This document shows, in pieces, positions 7,528-15,827 of a stretch of DNA of 49,875 nt. A program made the translations under genes and the position numbers. The notes beneath the pieces were generated by a model. It searched no databases. It had not been told where the DNA came from and was given only the letters and a program-made list of their open reading frames with translations. Numbering within the stretch: position 1 is the first letter of the stretch; every line of letters begins with the position of its first letter. The DNA is from Bacteroidales bacterium M2 (lineage in GTDB: Bacteria; Bacteroidota; Bacteroidia; Bacteroidales; Muribaculaceae), in NCBI GenBank assembly GCA_001689415.1, contig LUJM01000035.1, forward strand, positions 1 through 49,875, given 5' to 3'.

Positions 7528-9935
7528 GAACTATCTCAGTATTTAACCTCTCGTATCTCAATGTGTGTCCGACCGAAGTCCGCTTCGCCCCCTCCGACCC
7601 CGACGGACAGCACGAAATAATATATCTCGCGACCGACAGCCGCGACATTACCAATCCCACCGACACCGTATTTGCGGCTATCCGCACCGGTGTCAACGAC
7701 GGCCACCGTTATATACCCGAACTTTATAGCAAAGGCGTGCGGGCCTTTATAGTCGAGAGCCTTAGCGACGAACTCCGCGCTCTCGATGCAAGCTTTATCG
7801 TTGTTGAGTCGGTCGAAGAAACCCTCAGGCGTATAGCCTACGCACGCATACGCGGCTGCGAGGGCGGTATCATAGTCACCGGCAGCTACGGCAAGACAAA
7901 GACCAAGGAACTGATATACCGCACCCTGCTCAACCACGGCAACACATACCGCAGCCCACGCAGCTGGAACAGCGGCATAGGCGTGCCCCTGGCAATCTGG
8001 GACATGACTATCGACAATGCTAAACCCGACCATATCATAACCGAAGTCGCTATCGACGGCCCGGGGCAGGGTGTCAAGATGCAGCAACTACTGGCCAATT
8101 CGCATCATGTGGGGGTAATAACACCGATTACCGACGAACACGACGAGGCCTTCGACAGCCATGCCGACAAAGTGCGCGAAAAAATCGATATCGTGCGCAA
8201 ATGCAACACAATCGTCTACGCCGATACCGACGTGGAATTGCGCCGCCAGTTGCAGGAACTCAAGGGCGTAGAGCTTATCCCTGTAGCGGTGCCACAGCCC
8301 GGTAGTGCTTGCCCCACGATTTTCCATGCCCTTGCCGAGTGTGTATGCAGTTTGTATGATGTTCCTCAGGAAGATATAACTACGCTAATGATGCAGCCGG
8401 CTATCGACATGCGCCGACGCATATCACCGGCGAGCTGCGGCAATACAATAATCCGCGACCTCTTTACCCCCGACCTTAGGTCTCTTGCCGACAGCCTCAA
8501 GTTTTTCTGCCGCCACACCGACAACAAGCGCTGCAAGATACTCGTAGTAGGAGATTTGCTGACCAAGGACCACAGCGACGATTCGTTGCTCGGACTTTAC
8601 ACCCGTGCCATAGCCCTGGCTCGCCGCAGCGGTATCGACAGCATAGTCTTCACCGGCTACGACGTGACAACTGTAAAAACAATGTTGCCCGCGAGCGACG
8701 ACCTGATATTTGCCGACAGCGCCCTCATCACCGACATCGAGGCCGGACGCTCGTGGCACGACAGCGACATATTGGTATTCGGCGAGGGCTCGGTAAGCCC
8801 CTATCTCAATGCCCTCGAAAGTGCAGCCCACGACACAACACTCGAGGTAGACCTCGATGCCTTGGTTAGCAACTACAATTACTACCGCCACCTCGTAGCG
8901 CCCGGCACCGGCATTGTCGCCATGGTGAAAGCCTCGGCCTACGGCACCGGGGCTGTAGAAGTTGCAAAAACCATGCAGGATGCCGGAGCGGCGTACCTTG
9001 CAGTGGCTGTTATCGATGAGGGCATAGCACTCCGCGACGCAGGCGTAAGCATGCCGGTGATGGTGCTCAATCCTATCACCAACCGTCATCGTTCGCTCTT
9101 TACCCACCGACTCGAACCGGCAGTATTCTCGCTGGGCGAATTACACACCTTGCGAGGCGAAGCCGCACAAACCGGGGTAGACGACTATCCAATACATATC
9201 AAAATCGATACCGGCATGCACCGCGTGGGCTTCCTCGAGAGCGAAATCGACCTTCTTGCCAAAGTATTGTCCGAGCAATCGCAACTACGTGTGGCATCGG
9301 TATTCACCCACCTTGCCACAGCCGACTGCATAGATATGGACGACTATACCGAGATGCAGATAGCACACTTCTCTGCAGCCGCCGACCGCCTCGAAAAAGC
9401 ATTAGGCTACAATGTGAAACGCCATTTCCTCAATACCGCCGGAATGATGCGCTTTGCCGACGAAGCACGCTACGATATGGCCCGCCTCGGCATCGGTCTC
9501 TACGGCATTTCCCCCTACAACACCCCCGATGCCGAGAATCTCAAGCCTGTGGCAGCATTGCGCACACGCATCATCTCGCTCAAGAACTGGCCTGCCGACA
9601 CCCCCATAGGCTATGGTTGCAAAGGACGCACACAGCGCGACAGTATCATCGCCACAATACCGGTAGGCTATGCCGACGGCATCAACCGTCACCTGGGCCG
9701 TGGGAATGCATCGTTCTACGTGAAAGGCATACCCTGCCCTACTATCGGCAATATCTGCATGGATCAGTGCATGGTCGACGTAACAGAGGTCGACCAGCCT
9801 CGTGTGGGAGACGCGGTAGAGGTATTCGGGCCGTCGCAACCGGTAGAGGTACTTGCCGAAAAACTCGACACAATACCGTACGAAATACTTACTTCTGTCA
9901 GTCCGCGAGTCAAACGCACCTACCTCAAGCGCTGA
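7524..9935 (+). CDS. murF-alr: Fused MurF ligase and alanine racemase
   Basis: A bifunctional cytoplasmic enzyme of 803 residues. The N-terminal half is a UDP-MurNAc-tripeptide:D-Ala-D-Ala ligase, the last soluble step of the peptidoglycan precursor. The C-terminal half is a PLP-dependent alanine racemase that supplies D-alanine. This fusion is typical of Bacteroidetes. The MurF P-loop reads GSYGKT (120-125), with Tyr where Ser or Asn is usual. The RSPRSWNSGIGVPLAIW block that follows is normal. The racemase carries the PLP lysine in MVKASAYG (Lys469) and the second catalytic Tyr in IGYGCKGRT. The gene overlaps the GSCFA gene by four bases. The MurF half is clearly divergent (for example DEHDEAF), but no frameshift is seen. 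Confidence 0.95.
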   Translation: MRTISVFNLSYLNVCPTEVRFAPSDPDGQHEIIYLATDSRDITNPTDTVFAAIRTGVNDGHRYIPELYSKGVRAFIVESLSDELRALDASFIVVESVEETLRRIAYARIRGCEGGIIVTGSYGKTKTKELIYRTLLNHGNTYRSPRSWNSGIGVPLAIWDMTIDNAKPDHIITEVAIDGPGQGVKMQQLLANSHHVGVITPITDEHDEAFDSHADKVREKIDIVRKCNTIVYADTDVELRRQLQELKGVELIPVAVPQPGSACPTIFHALAECVCSLYDVPQEDITTLMMQPAIDMRRRISPASCGNTIIRDLFTPDLRSLADSLKFFCRHTDNKRCKILVVGDLLTKDHSDDSLLGLYTRAIALARRSGIDSIVFTGYDVTTVKTMLPASDDLIFADSALITDIEAGRSWHDSDILVFGEGSVSPYLNALESAAHDTTLEVDLDALVSNYNYYRHLVAPGTGIVAMVKASAYGTGAVEVAKTMQDAGAAYLAVAVIDEGIALRDAGVSMPVMVLNPITNRHRSLFTHRLEPAVFSLGELHTLRGEAAQTGVDDYPIHIKIDTGMHRVGFLESEIDLLAKVLSEQSQLRVASVFTHLATADCIDMDDYTEMQIAHFSAAADRLEKALGYNVKRHFLNTAGMMRFADEARYDMARLGIGLYGISPYNTPDAENLKPVAALRTRIISLKNWPADTPIGYGCKGRTQRDSIIATIPVGYADGINRHLGRGNASFYVKGIPCPTIGNICMDQCMVDVTEVDQPRVGDAVEVFGPSQPVEVLAEKLDTIPYEILTSVSPRVKRTYLKR

Positions 9936-9950
9936 TTAAAATATTTTAGT

Positions 9951-9958
9951 TATCTTTG
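9951..9958 (+). promoter_or_regulatory. -7 box for the wzi-to-neuB operon
   Basis: TATCTTTG matches TAnnTTTG and lies five bases before the ATG at 9964, which implies a very short leader or none. No clear -33 TTTG is present. Confidence 0.5.
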
Positions 9959-9963
9959 TAGCA

Positions 9964-11493
9964 ATGAAACTGAAAACAATAATATCGGGACTTGCGCTAA
10001 TCGCAACATTATCGACAAGCGCAACCCCACCTGTAACCGTAGAGTACGAGGCCTCGCTATGGGCCAATGCTTCTACAGGTGACCTCGCACCGTATATGAT
10101 CGGGTCGTGGCGCTACGGACGCATCAACGGCTCGAAAGGCATCTGGCAGGACGGACGCATAGAAAAACGCATGAGCCTCGACACCCGCTTTTCGTGGGGC
10201 GCGGGCGTGGAATATATCGCCGGATACGGTTCGGCTGCGCCATACGACTGCTATGACGAATCCGGCGACTATTGGTACACTCGCCATAACCGACAGGCAC
10301 CGCTGAGACTACACCAGCTTTACGGCGAAATAAAATACAGGGGCGTATACCTGCTTGCCGGCATGAAAGAGCGCCATTCGCTCATTGTAGACGATGCCCT
10401 ATCGTCGGGCGACCTTACGCGCAGCAACAATGCCAGGCCTATACCCGGAGTAGCCGCAGGTTTTGTCGACTTCCAGAATATCCCCTTTACCAACGGCTGG
10501 GTACAGATAGATGGCGAAATCATGTATGGCCGCTTTTTCGACGGCGACATGCGCGAAAAAACATTCGACTACTACTCCGGCGTCTATACCGACGACATGT
10601 ACTATACCTACAAGCGCTGCTATTTCCGCACCAAGCCCTCGCAGCCCCTTTCGGTTACTGTCGGCATGCAGGCTGCCGGATTATTTGGCGGTACTTCGCA
10701 CTGGTATCGCCATGGCAAGTTAGACCGCGTAGAAGCTCGCGGCTTCCATATACGCGACCTTTGGGATATGTTTTTCCCAACTGAGGGCGGCGAAGACTAC
10801 TATAAAGGCGGCAGCCTGGGCTCGTGGGACTTCAAGGCCCGCTATGCCTTCAAGGACGGTTCGCAACTGTCGGCATACTTCGAATGGCCATGGGAAGACG
10901 GCTCGGGTATCGGCAGAATGAACGGTTTCGACGGTGTGTGGGGCTTGCAATATGATTTCGCCCGCAAAGGCTGGATAAGCAAAGTTGTGGTCGAATATCT
11001 CGATTTCACCAATATGTCGGGACCAATCCACTGGGCACCGGGCGACTCACCCGGCACCGACCTCACCGACTCGGCAACCGGCAGCGACGACTACTACAAC
11101 AATGCGTATTACGGCACATACACCAACTATGGCATGGGCATAGGCACCCCCTTCCTGATGTCGCCGATATATAACAGTAACGGCAATGCGGCCTATCTCC
11201 ACAATCGCGCCCGGGGCTTCCATGCCGCCGTTACCGGCAATCCGACCGAAGAGTGGAGCTACACCGCCAAGATAAGCTACCAGCGGGCCGGAGGCTCGGG
11301 CTGGGTGCCTGCGCATAGCAGGATCAGCGACACTTCTGCACTGGTAGCAGCCTGCTGGACACCAAGCGGAAAACTCAAAGGCCTTTCGCTTACCGCCGAG
11401 CTGGCATTCGATGTAGGCAAACTGCGTGGCAACAACTTCGGCGCAATGGCCGGAGTATCATATAAGGGCGATTTTACTTTTGGCAAGAAATGA
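9964..11493 (+). CDS. Wzi-family capsule assembly outer-membrane protein
   Basis: A 509-residue outer-membrane beta-barrel. A signal peptide is visible (MKLKTIISGLALIATLSTSA). The rest is rich in alternating aromatic strands, with motifs such as LHQLYGEIKYRGVYLLAGMKE near residue 120. Members of the Wzi/capsule-assembly family anchor or organise capsular polysaccharide on the cell surface. It is the first gene of a run whose neighbours overlap by four to seven bases (lipoprotein, LegB, ATP-grasp, NeuB). This links it to surface nonulosonic acid or capsule, as inferred from context. The family call rests on overall pattern rather than on catalytic residues. Confidence 0.82.
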   Translation: MKLKTIISGLALIATLSTSATPPVTVEYEASLWANASTGDLAPYMIGSWRYGRINGSKGIWQDGRIEKRMSLDTRFSWGAGVEYIAGYGSAAPYDCYDESGDYWYTRHNRQAPLRLHQLYGEIKYRGVYLLAGMKERHSLIVDDALSSGDLTRSNNARPIPGVAAGFVDFQNIPFTNGWVQIDGEIMYGRFFDGDMREKTFDYYSGVYTDDMYYTYKRCYFRTKPSQPLSVTVGMQAAGLFGGTSHWYRHGKLDRVEARGFHIRDLWDMFFPTEGGEDYYKGGSLGSWDFKARYAFKDGSQLSAYFEWPWEDGSGIGRMNGFDGVWGLQYDFARKGWISKVVVEYLDFTNMSGPIHWAPGDSPGTDLTDSATGSDDYYNNAYYGTYTNYGMGIGTPFLMSPIYNSNGNAAYLHNRARGFHAAVTGNPTEEWSYTAKISYQRAGGSGWVPAHSRISDTSALVAACWTPSGKLKGLSLTAELAFDVGKLRGNNFGAMAGVSYKGDFTFGKK

Positions 11494-11948
11494 AAGCAAA
11501 GATATTTTTACCGATTATTTTGCTGGGCATACTCGCTCTTGGAGGATGCACGCAGAACAACGGCCATATAGGCCGCTTATTCGGCGCATGGGTTATGACC
11601 GAGATGACCGTCGACGGTGTAGAGAAAGTGTTTCCCGACGATGTGTATACATCCATGGCCTTTCAGAGCGGAGTTGTACGCTTCGATTATCACTATGCCC
11701 ACAACTCTCGCACCGAGCGCTACGGCTCGTGGGTAGAAACCGACAACAATGTGACATTCAATTTCACCCATTCCGACGATAATACCACGGCAGGTACAGG
11801 CCACTATGCAGCCCCCGACTGGCTCGACCTGCCACAAAAAACAAAAATAGACATGACTATTGCCGACTGCGGTGGTGGCCGCCTGACCCTCGTCTACGCC
11901 ACACCGGACGGCAAAACCATAATTTATAAATTCGAACGCACATGGTAA
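11490..11948 (+). CDS. Small lipoprotein, lipocalin-like
   Basis: A 152-residue protein with a clear lipobox: the hydrophobic segment ends in LALGGC, with Cys20 as the lipid anchor. The mature part has the repeated beta strands and the early GAWVMTEM motif seen in small lipocalin-like Bacteroidetes lipoproteins. It is probably periplasmic or on the outer membrane. The start overlaps the wzi stop (ATGA) and its end overlaps legB by seven bases, so it belongs to the operon. The ligand and function are unknown. Confidence 0.75.
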   Translation: MKAKIFLPIILLGILALGGCTQNNGHIGRLFGAWVMTEMTVDGVEKVFPDDVYTSMAFQSGVVRFDYHYAHNSRTERYGSWVETDNNVTFNFTHSDDNTTAGTGHYAAPDWLDLPQKTKIDMTIADCGGGRLTLVYATPDGKTIIYKFERTW

Positions 11949-12931
11949 CAGAAAAGCAGGTGCTTGTCACCGGTGCCGACGGCTTCATCGGCAGCCACCT
12001 GACCGAAGCCTTACTCGACAAAGGATATAAAGTGCGGGCGCTTGCCCAATACAACAGTTTCAACAACTGGGGCTGGCTCGAAGATATCGCACCACGCCAA
12101 GACCTTGAGATTGTTTGCGGCGATGTACGCGACCCCGATTTCTGCCGCGAGATATGCCGAGGCATAGATACCGTATATCATCTTGCAGCGCTTATAGCCA
12201 TACCTTACAGCTACTTAGCCCCCGACAGCTATGTAGACACCAATATCAAAGGTACGCTCAATATGTGCCAGGCTGCCCGCGACGCAGCCTGCAGGCGCAT
12301 CGTGGTAACATCGACCAGCGAAGTCTACGGCACAGCCAAATACGTACCTATCGACGAGAAGCATCCCCGTCAGCCCCAATCGCCCTACTCGGCTACAAAA
12401 ATCGGGGCTGATGCGATAGCGCAGAGTTTCTACAATGCTTTTGACCTGCCGGTGGTGACAGCACGGCCGTTCAACACTTTCGGCCCTCGCCAGAGCGCTC
12501 GTGCCATAATACCGACAATCATCACCCAAATTGCCGCCGGACGCGACAAAATCCGCCTTGGCGACCTTAGCCCTACCCGCGACTTCAACTACGTTGCCGA
12601 TACTGCTGCAGGATTCATTGCCCTTGGCGAGACTCCCGGTATCGAAGGCCGCGACATCAACATCGCCACAGGCCGCGAGGTTTCCATGGCCAAGACCCTT
12701 GAGACCATAGCACAGCTAATGGGCCGCGAGGTCGAAGAAGTGGTAGATACCGAGCGTCTGCGACCGGCAAAGAGCGAAGTCAACCGCCTGCTTGGCGACA
12801 ACAGCCTGATTACATCGCTGACAGACTGGCGTCCGCGTCACACCCTCGAAGAAGGCTTGCAAAAAACTATCGACTGGTTCGTAAAGCCCGAAAACCTGGC
12901 CAAGTATAAAATCGATATCTACAACCGATGA
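11942..12931 (+). CDS. legB: NAD-dependent 4,6-dehydratase, LegB-like
   Basis: A 329-residue extended short-chain dehydrogenase. The NAD motif GADGFIG is near residue 10. The catalytic Ser/Tyr-xxx-Lys set is seen as STSEVYGTA and YSATKIG. The blocks LIAIPYSYLAPDSYVDTNIKGTLN and FNTFGPRQSARAIIPTIITQ are those of LegB, which makes the 4-keto-6-deoxy sugar from a UDP-HexNAc on the way to legionaminic acid or related amino sugars. It overlaps both neighbours. The partner aminotransferase (LegC) and acetyltransferase are not in the window, so the final sugar is unknown. Another UDP-sugar dehydratase of the same subgroup is the main alternative. Confidence 0.82.
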   Translation: MVTEKQVLVTGADGFIGSHLTEALLDKGYKVRALAQYNSFNNWGWLEDIAPRQDLEIVCGDVRDPDFCREICRGIDTVYHLAALIAIPYSYLAPDSYVDTNIKGTLNMCQAARDAACRRIVVTSTSEVYGTAKYVPIDEKHPRQPQSPYSATKIGADAIAQSFYNAFDLPVVTARPFNTFGPRQSARAIIPTIITQIAAGRDKIRLGDLSPTRDFNYVADTAAGFIALGETPGIEGRDINIATGREVSMAKTLETIAQLMGREVEEVVDTERLRPAKSEVNRLLGDNSLITSLTDWRPRHTLEEGLQKTIDWFVKPENLAKYKIDIYNR

Positions 12932-13908
12932 ACGCACTACGAAACAAAGGCCGTATAGGCCTGTTCTTTCTTGGCGGAGCCAAGCGAGTAGCCATTGCCC
13001 GGATGTTCAAAGAGGCTGCAAGCCACTACGGTCTCGAATGCGACATCACCGCATACGAGCTTTGCAGCCACTCGGCAATCGCATCGGAAGGCAATGTAAT
13101 CGAAGGCCTTAAATGGAGCGACCCGGCGATTATTTCCGACCTCGACCGCATAGTAAGCGAATCGGGAATCGACATCATGCTACCATTCGTAGACCCTGCG
13201 GTGGGCGTGGTAGCCGACTATGTAAGCGCCGACAATGTAGCCCGCGTTTTTGCCCCTGTAAGCAGCCGAGAACAATCCGACCGCATGTTCGACAAAATCG
13301 CTGCAGCCGACTTATTCGAGAATCTCGGGCTGCCTATTCCTCCGACATGGCGTCACGACACCCCCTGCGGACACCTGATAGCAAAACCGCGTTTCGGGTC
13401 GGCATCGAAGGGTCTGGAAAAAATCGACAATCTGAGACACCTCTACCAGGTAATAGGACGCGGCGAAGACAAATATCTGATACAGCAACGCTTCGACAAC
13501 CGCGAGGAAATAACAGTAGACTGCTATGTGGGCATGCGCAGCGGCAAGGCAGTAGCCATAAGCCCCCGCCGACGCGGCGAAGTAGCCGGAGGCGAAGTTG
13601 TACGCACTATCACTTTCGCCGATGCCGAAGTTGAATCGCTCGTGCGTCGCACCCTCGAGGCTACAGGCCTTCGTGGAGCTGTGACCGTACAGCTTCTGCG
13701 CGACCTCGACACAGACAAACTGATGATAATGGAAGTGAACCCGCGATTAGGCGGTGGTGTGGTAGCATCAGTACATGCCGGGGCCGACATACCACGGCTC
13801 ATCATCGCCGACGCTCTCGGAGAGGAATTACCATATATGCAGGCAACACCGGGCGTAGAGACCGTTCGTTACCTTGCCGATGTAGTTTTTTATCCTGACC
13901 AAAAATGA
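12928..13908 (+). CDS. ATP-grasp protein, carbamoyl-phosphate-synthase-like
   Basis: A 326-residue ATP-grasp ligase-like protein. It has an N-terminal Rossmann-like pre-ATP domain (about 1-100), then the ATP-grasp core with AKPRFGSASKG (about 153-163) for nucleotide binding and the metal site MEVNPRLGGG (about 272-281). Members of this family join a carboxylate to an amine or similar nucleophile using ATP. The substrate is unknown. It overlaps legB and neuB by four bases each. This placement suggests it modifies a nonulosonic acid precursor or attaches an amino acid to the sugar, which is inference. Confidence 0.75.
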   Translation: MNALRNKGRIGLFFLGGAKRVAIARMFKEAASHYGLECDITAYELCSHSAIASEGNVIEGLKWSDPAIISDLDRIVSESGIDIMLPFVDPAVGVVADYVSADNVARVFAPVSSREQSDRMFDKIAAADLFENLGLPIPPTWRHDTPCGHLIAKPRFGSASKGLEKIDNLRHLYQVIGRGEDKYLIQQRFDNREEITVDCYVGMRSGKAVAISPRRRGEVAGGEVVRTITFADAEVESLVRRTLEATGLRGAVTVQLLRDLDTDKLMIMEVNPRLGGGVVASVHAGADIPRLIIADALGEELPYMQATPGVETVRYLADVVFYPDQK

Positions 13909-14915
13909 ATTCAGATAAAGTAATTATAATCGCCGAGGCCGGTGTAAACCACAACGGCAATCTCGAAATGGCCCGGCAAATGGTTCGCGAAGCCCGCAAG
14001 GCCGGGGCCGACTACGTGAAATTCCAGACCGCCGTGCCCGAGCTTGTGATATCGACCTTCGCCCCCAAAGCCGAGTATCAGAAAGAAACCACAGGCAACG
14101 ACCAGAGCCAGCTCGAAATGTGCAAGGCCATCCACTTGCCACTGAGCGACTATGCCGGATTGGAGCAGCTATGCCGTGAAGAAGGTATCGGCTTTATGAG
14201 CACTCCGTTCGACCTCGTTTCGATCGACTGTCTTGCAAAACTCGACATGGACTACTGGAAGATACCGTCGGGCGAAATCACCAACCTGCCCTACTTGCGC
14301 AAAATCGGCTCTCTTGGGGCGAAGATTATCATGTCGACAGGTATGGCTACCCTCGACGAGGTAGAATATGCCGTCAAAGTACTCGAAGAATCGGGCACAC
14401 CGCGCAGCAACATATGGCTTCTGCACTGCACCACGCAGTACCCTGCGCCGTATGAATCTGTCAACCTGCGAGCTATGGACGCCTTGGCTACACTCGGTTG
14501 CGCCGGAGTCGGCTATAGCGACCACACCATAGGCACCGATGTGGCAGTAGCAGCCGTTGCTCGTGGAGCACGTATCGTAGAAAAGCATTTTACCCTTGAC
14601 TGCAACCTACCGGGGCCTGATCACAGGGCAAGCCTCGAACCGGCACAGCTTACCGAACTCGTCGCCGCTATCAGGCGCACAGAGGCCGCTCTCGGCAACG
14701 GCATAAAGGAAGCTGCCGATGCCGAACGTCCCAACATCGACATTGCCCGCAAGAGCATCGTTGCAGCACGCGATATTGCCAAAGGCGAAGTGTTTAGCGA
14801 GGAAAACCTTGCTTGCAAACGACCCGGCGGCGGCATCTCGCCCATGCGCTGGGACGAGGTTGTAGGGCAAGCAGCCACTCGCGCCTTTGTTGCCGACGAG
14901 CTGATTACACTCTGA
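13905..14915 (+). CDS. neuB: N-acetylneuraminate synthase family protein
   Basis: A NeuB/LegI/PseI-type enzyme of 336 residues that condenses phosphoenolpyruvate with an amino sugar to form a nine-carbon nonulosonic acid. The N-terminal TIM barrel shows IAEAGVNHNG, VKFQT, MSTPFD, KIPSGEITNLP and STGMATLDE. The C-terminal SAF (antifreeze-like) domain begins near residue 278 (ARKSIVAARDI). Next to LegB, the LegI subtype is favoured over sialic acid synthase, but sequence alone does not settle it. The stop codon (TGA at 14913-14915) falls inside one copy of a 13-base direct repeat that flanks a small palindromic element. The gene is complete. Confidence 0.93.
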   Translation: MNSDKVIIIAEAGVNHNGNLEMARQMVREARKAGADYVKFQTAVPELVISTFAPKAEYQKETTGNDQSQLEMCKAIHLPLSDYAGLEQLCREEGIGFMSTPFDLVSIDCLAKLDMDYWKIPSGEITNLPYLRKIGSLGAKIIMSTGMATLDEVEYAVKVLEESGTPRSNIWLLHCTTQYPAPYESVNLRAMDALATLGCAGVGYSDHTIGTDVAVAAVARGARIVEKHFTLDCNLPGPDHRASLEPAQLTELVAAIRRTEAALGNGIKEAADAERPNIDIARKSIVAARDIAKGEVFSEENLACKRPGGGISPMRWDEVVGQAATRAFVADELITL

Positions 14916-15008
14916 CACAATGCTGTTTACTTAAGGAGAAAGAGTGTCAGCGATAGGAGCTGTCCTTTTGAATAATCACCCCTTAAGTAAACAGCATTAC
15001 ACTCTGAC
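14904..15008. mobile_element. 79-bp palindromic MITE-like element with a 13-bp flanking duplication
   Basis: ATTACACTCTGAC occurs at 14904-14916 and again at 14996-15008. Between the copies lie 79 bases with perfect 18-base terminal inverted repeats, AATGCTGTTTACTTAAGG (14919-14936) and CCTTAAGTAAACAGCATT (14981-14998), around a 44-base loop. The right arm overlaps the repeat by three bases. The first direct-repeat copy contains the end and stop codon of neuB, so the insertion left the protein intact. A near-identical arm (17 of 18 bases) is at 1293-1310, and part of the loop recurs at 1571-1584. There is no coding capacity, so it would have to be mobilised in trans. Confidence 0.75.
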
Positions 15009-15027
15009 GATACACTACAATATAAAA

Positions 15028-15084
15028 AGGGTGTCAAAACCTATCGGGTCGTTGATAATGACCGAGGTTTGACACCCTCTTTTT
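15028..15084. terminator. Bidirectional terminator between neuB and the DUF4924 gene
   Basis: AGGGTGTCAAAACCT pairs with AGGTTTGACACCCT apart from one bulged A. It is followed by TTTTT on the plus strand and, read the other way, by TTTTTATA. It serves two converging genes. Confidence 0.85.
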
Positions 15085-15086
15085 AT

Positions 15087-15644
15087 TTAATCGTCTTTTT
15101 CGTCCTTAAACAATTGGTCGTGTTCGTCGAGGTAGAAGTATTTCGACAACAAGGCTATGAATTTCGCAATCTGCGCCATGGCTTTCGAGGTCGACTCCGA
15201 TATTTCGGTGTGCTTCAGTTTCATGAGCAGCCAGCCATAGAGGGCGTTGAAACAGGTTTCGATTTCACCCGCGGGGCTGTCGCCCGACTTTGCCCTCAAC
15301 TCCACAATGTAAGGCAATGTGGCGTAAAACTCCTTGTGGTACTCTACAAACTTCGGGTCGGCGAGGACACGCTTGTTCAGATCGGCCAAAGTACCGATAA
15401 TATTCTTGTTCATCTGCAGGTGTCCGCCCTGCACCACTTCTTCACGACGCATCATATCGATCAGCGATTCATACCACTCAGCCATTTGCTTCATGGTTTC
15501 CTCGTCTACAGGGTAATGGCTTATAACATTAGCCTTGATTTTATCGAGGTCGAGACCATTGGCGCGTATGAGATCTTCAATCTGCCACATATACAGCAGA
15601 TACTCGGCTATATTGTCTTTCCTTTTCTGAGATGCAATTATCAT
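15087..15644 (-). CDS. DUF4924 family protein
   Basis: A 185-residue soluble, mostly helical protein with the N-terminal block DNIAEYLLYMWQIEDLIR that marks the DUF4924 family of Bacteroidetes. No signal peptide, membrane segment or catalytic motif is seen. The function is unknown. The gene stands alone and converges on neuB, sharing its terminator. No TAnnTTTG box is seen in the short upstream gap on its own strand. Confidence 0.75.
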   Translation of the reverse strand: MIIASQKRKDNIAEYLLYMWQIEDLIRANGLDLDKIKANVISHYPVDEETMKQMAEWYESLIDMMRREEVVQGGHLQMNKNIIGTLADLNKRVLADPKFVEYHKEFYATLPYIVELRAKSGDSPAGEIETCFNALYGWLLMKLKHTEISESTSKAMAQIAKFIALLSKYFYLDEHDQLFKDEKDD

Positions 15645-15650
15645 ATTGAG

Positions 15651-15658
15651 TTATCTTT
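15651..15658 (+). promoter_or_regulatory. Outward-facing -7 box with no clear gene
   Basis: TATCTTTG on the plus strand lies just upstream of the minus-strand DUF4924 start and points towards the hairpin at 15677-15712 and a 51-codon frame (ATG at 15725) that runs antisense into the TPR gene. It may be a chance match. Confidence 0.3.
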
Positions 15659-15676
15659 GTCACTTAAACAATTAAA

Positions 15677-15712
15677 ATGCCGACCGGGCATCACGCCCTG
15701 ACCGGCATTCTT
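15677..15712 (-). terminator. Probable terminator of the kdsA-TPR gene run
   Basis: AATGCCG pairs with CGGCATT around an inner GGGC/GCCC pair. On the minus strand it is followed by TTTTAATT. It lies about 115 bases after the TPR gene stop. Confidence 0.5.
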
Positions 15713-15827
15713 AGTCAATCAATTATGAAAACAGTTAATTCGCTTTATAAATCTGCGTCACTATGTGCAAGTACACATATAAGACGCATCAAGATTAATA
15801 AAGTTACACTTCGACGAGCGAATTTAA

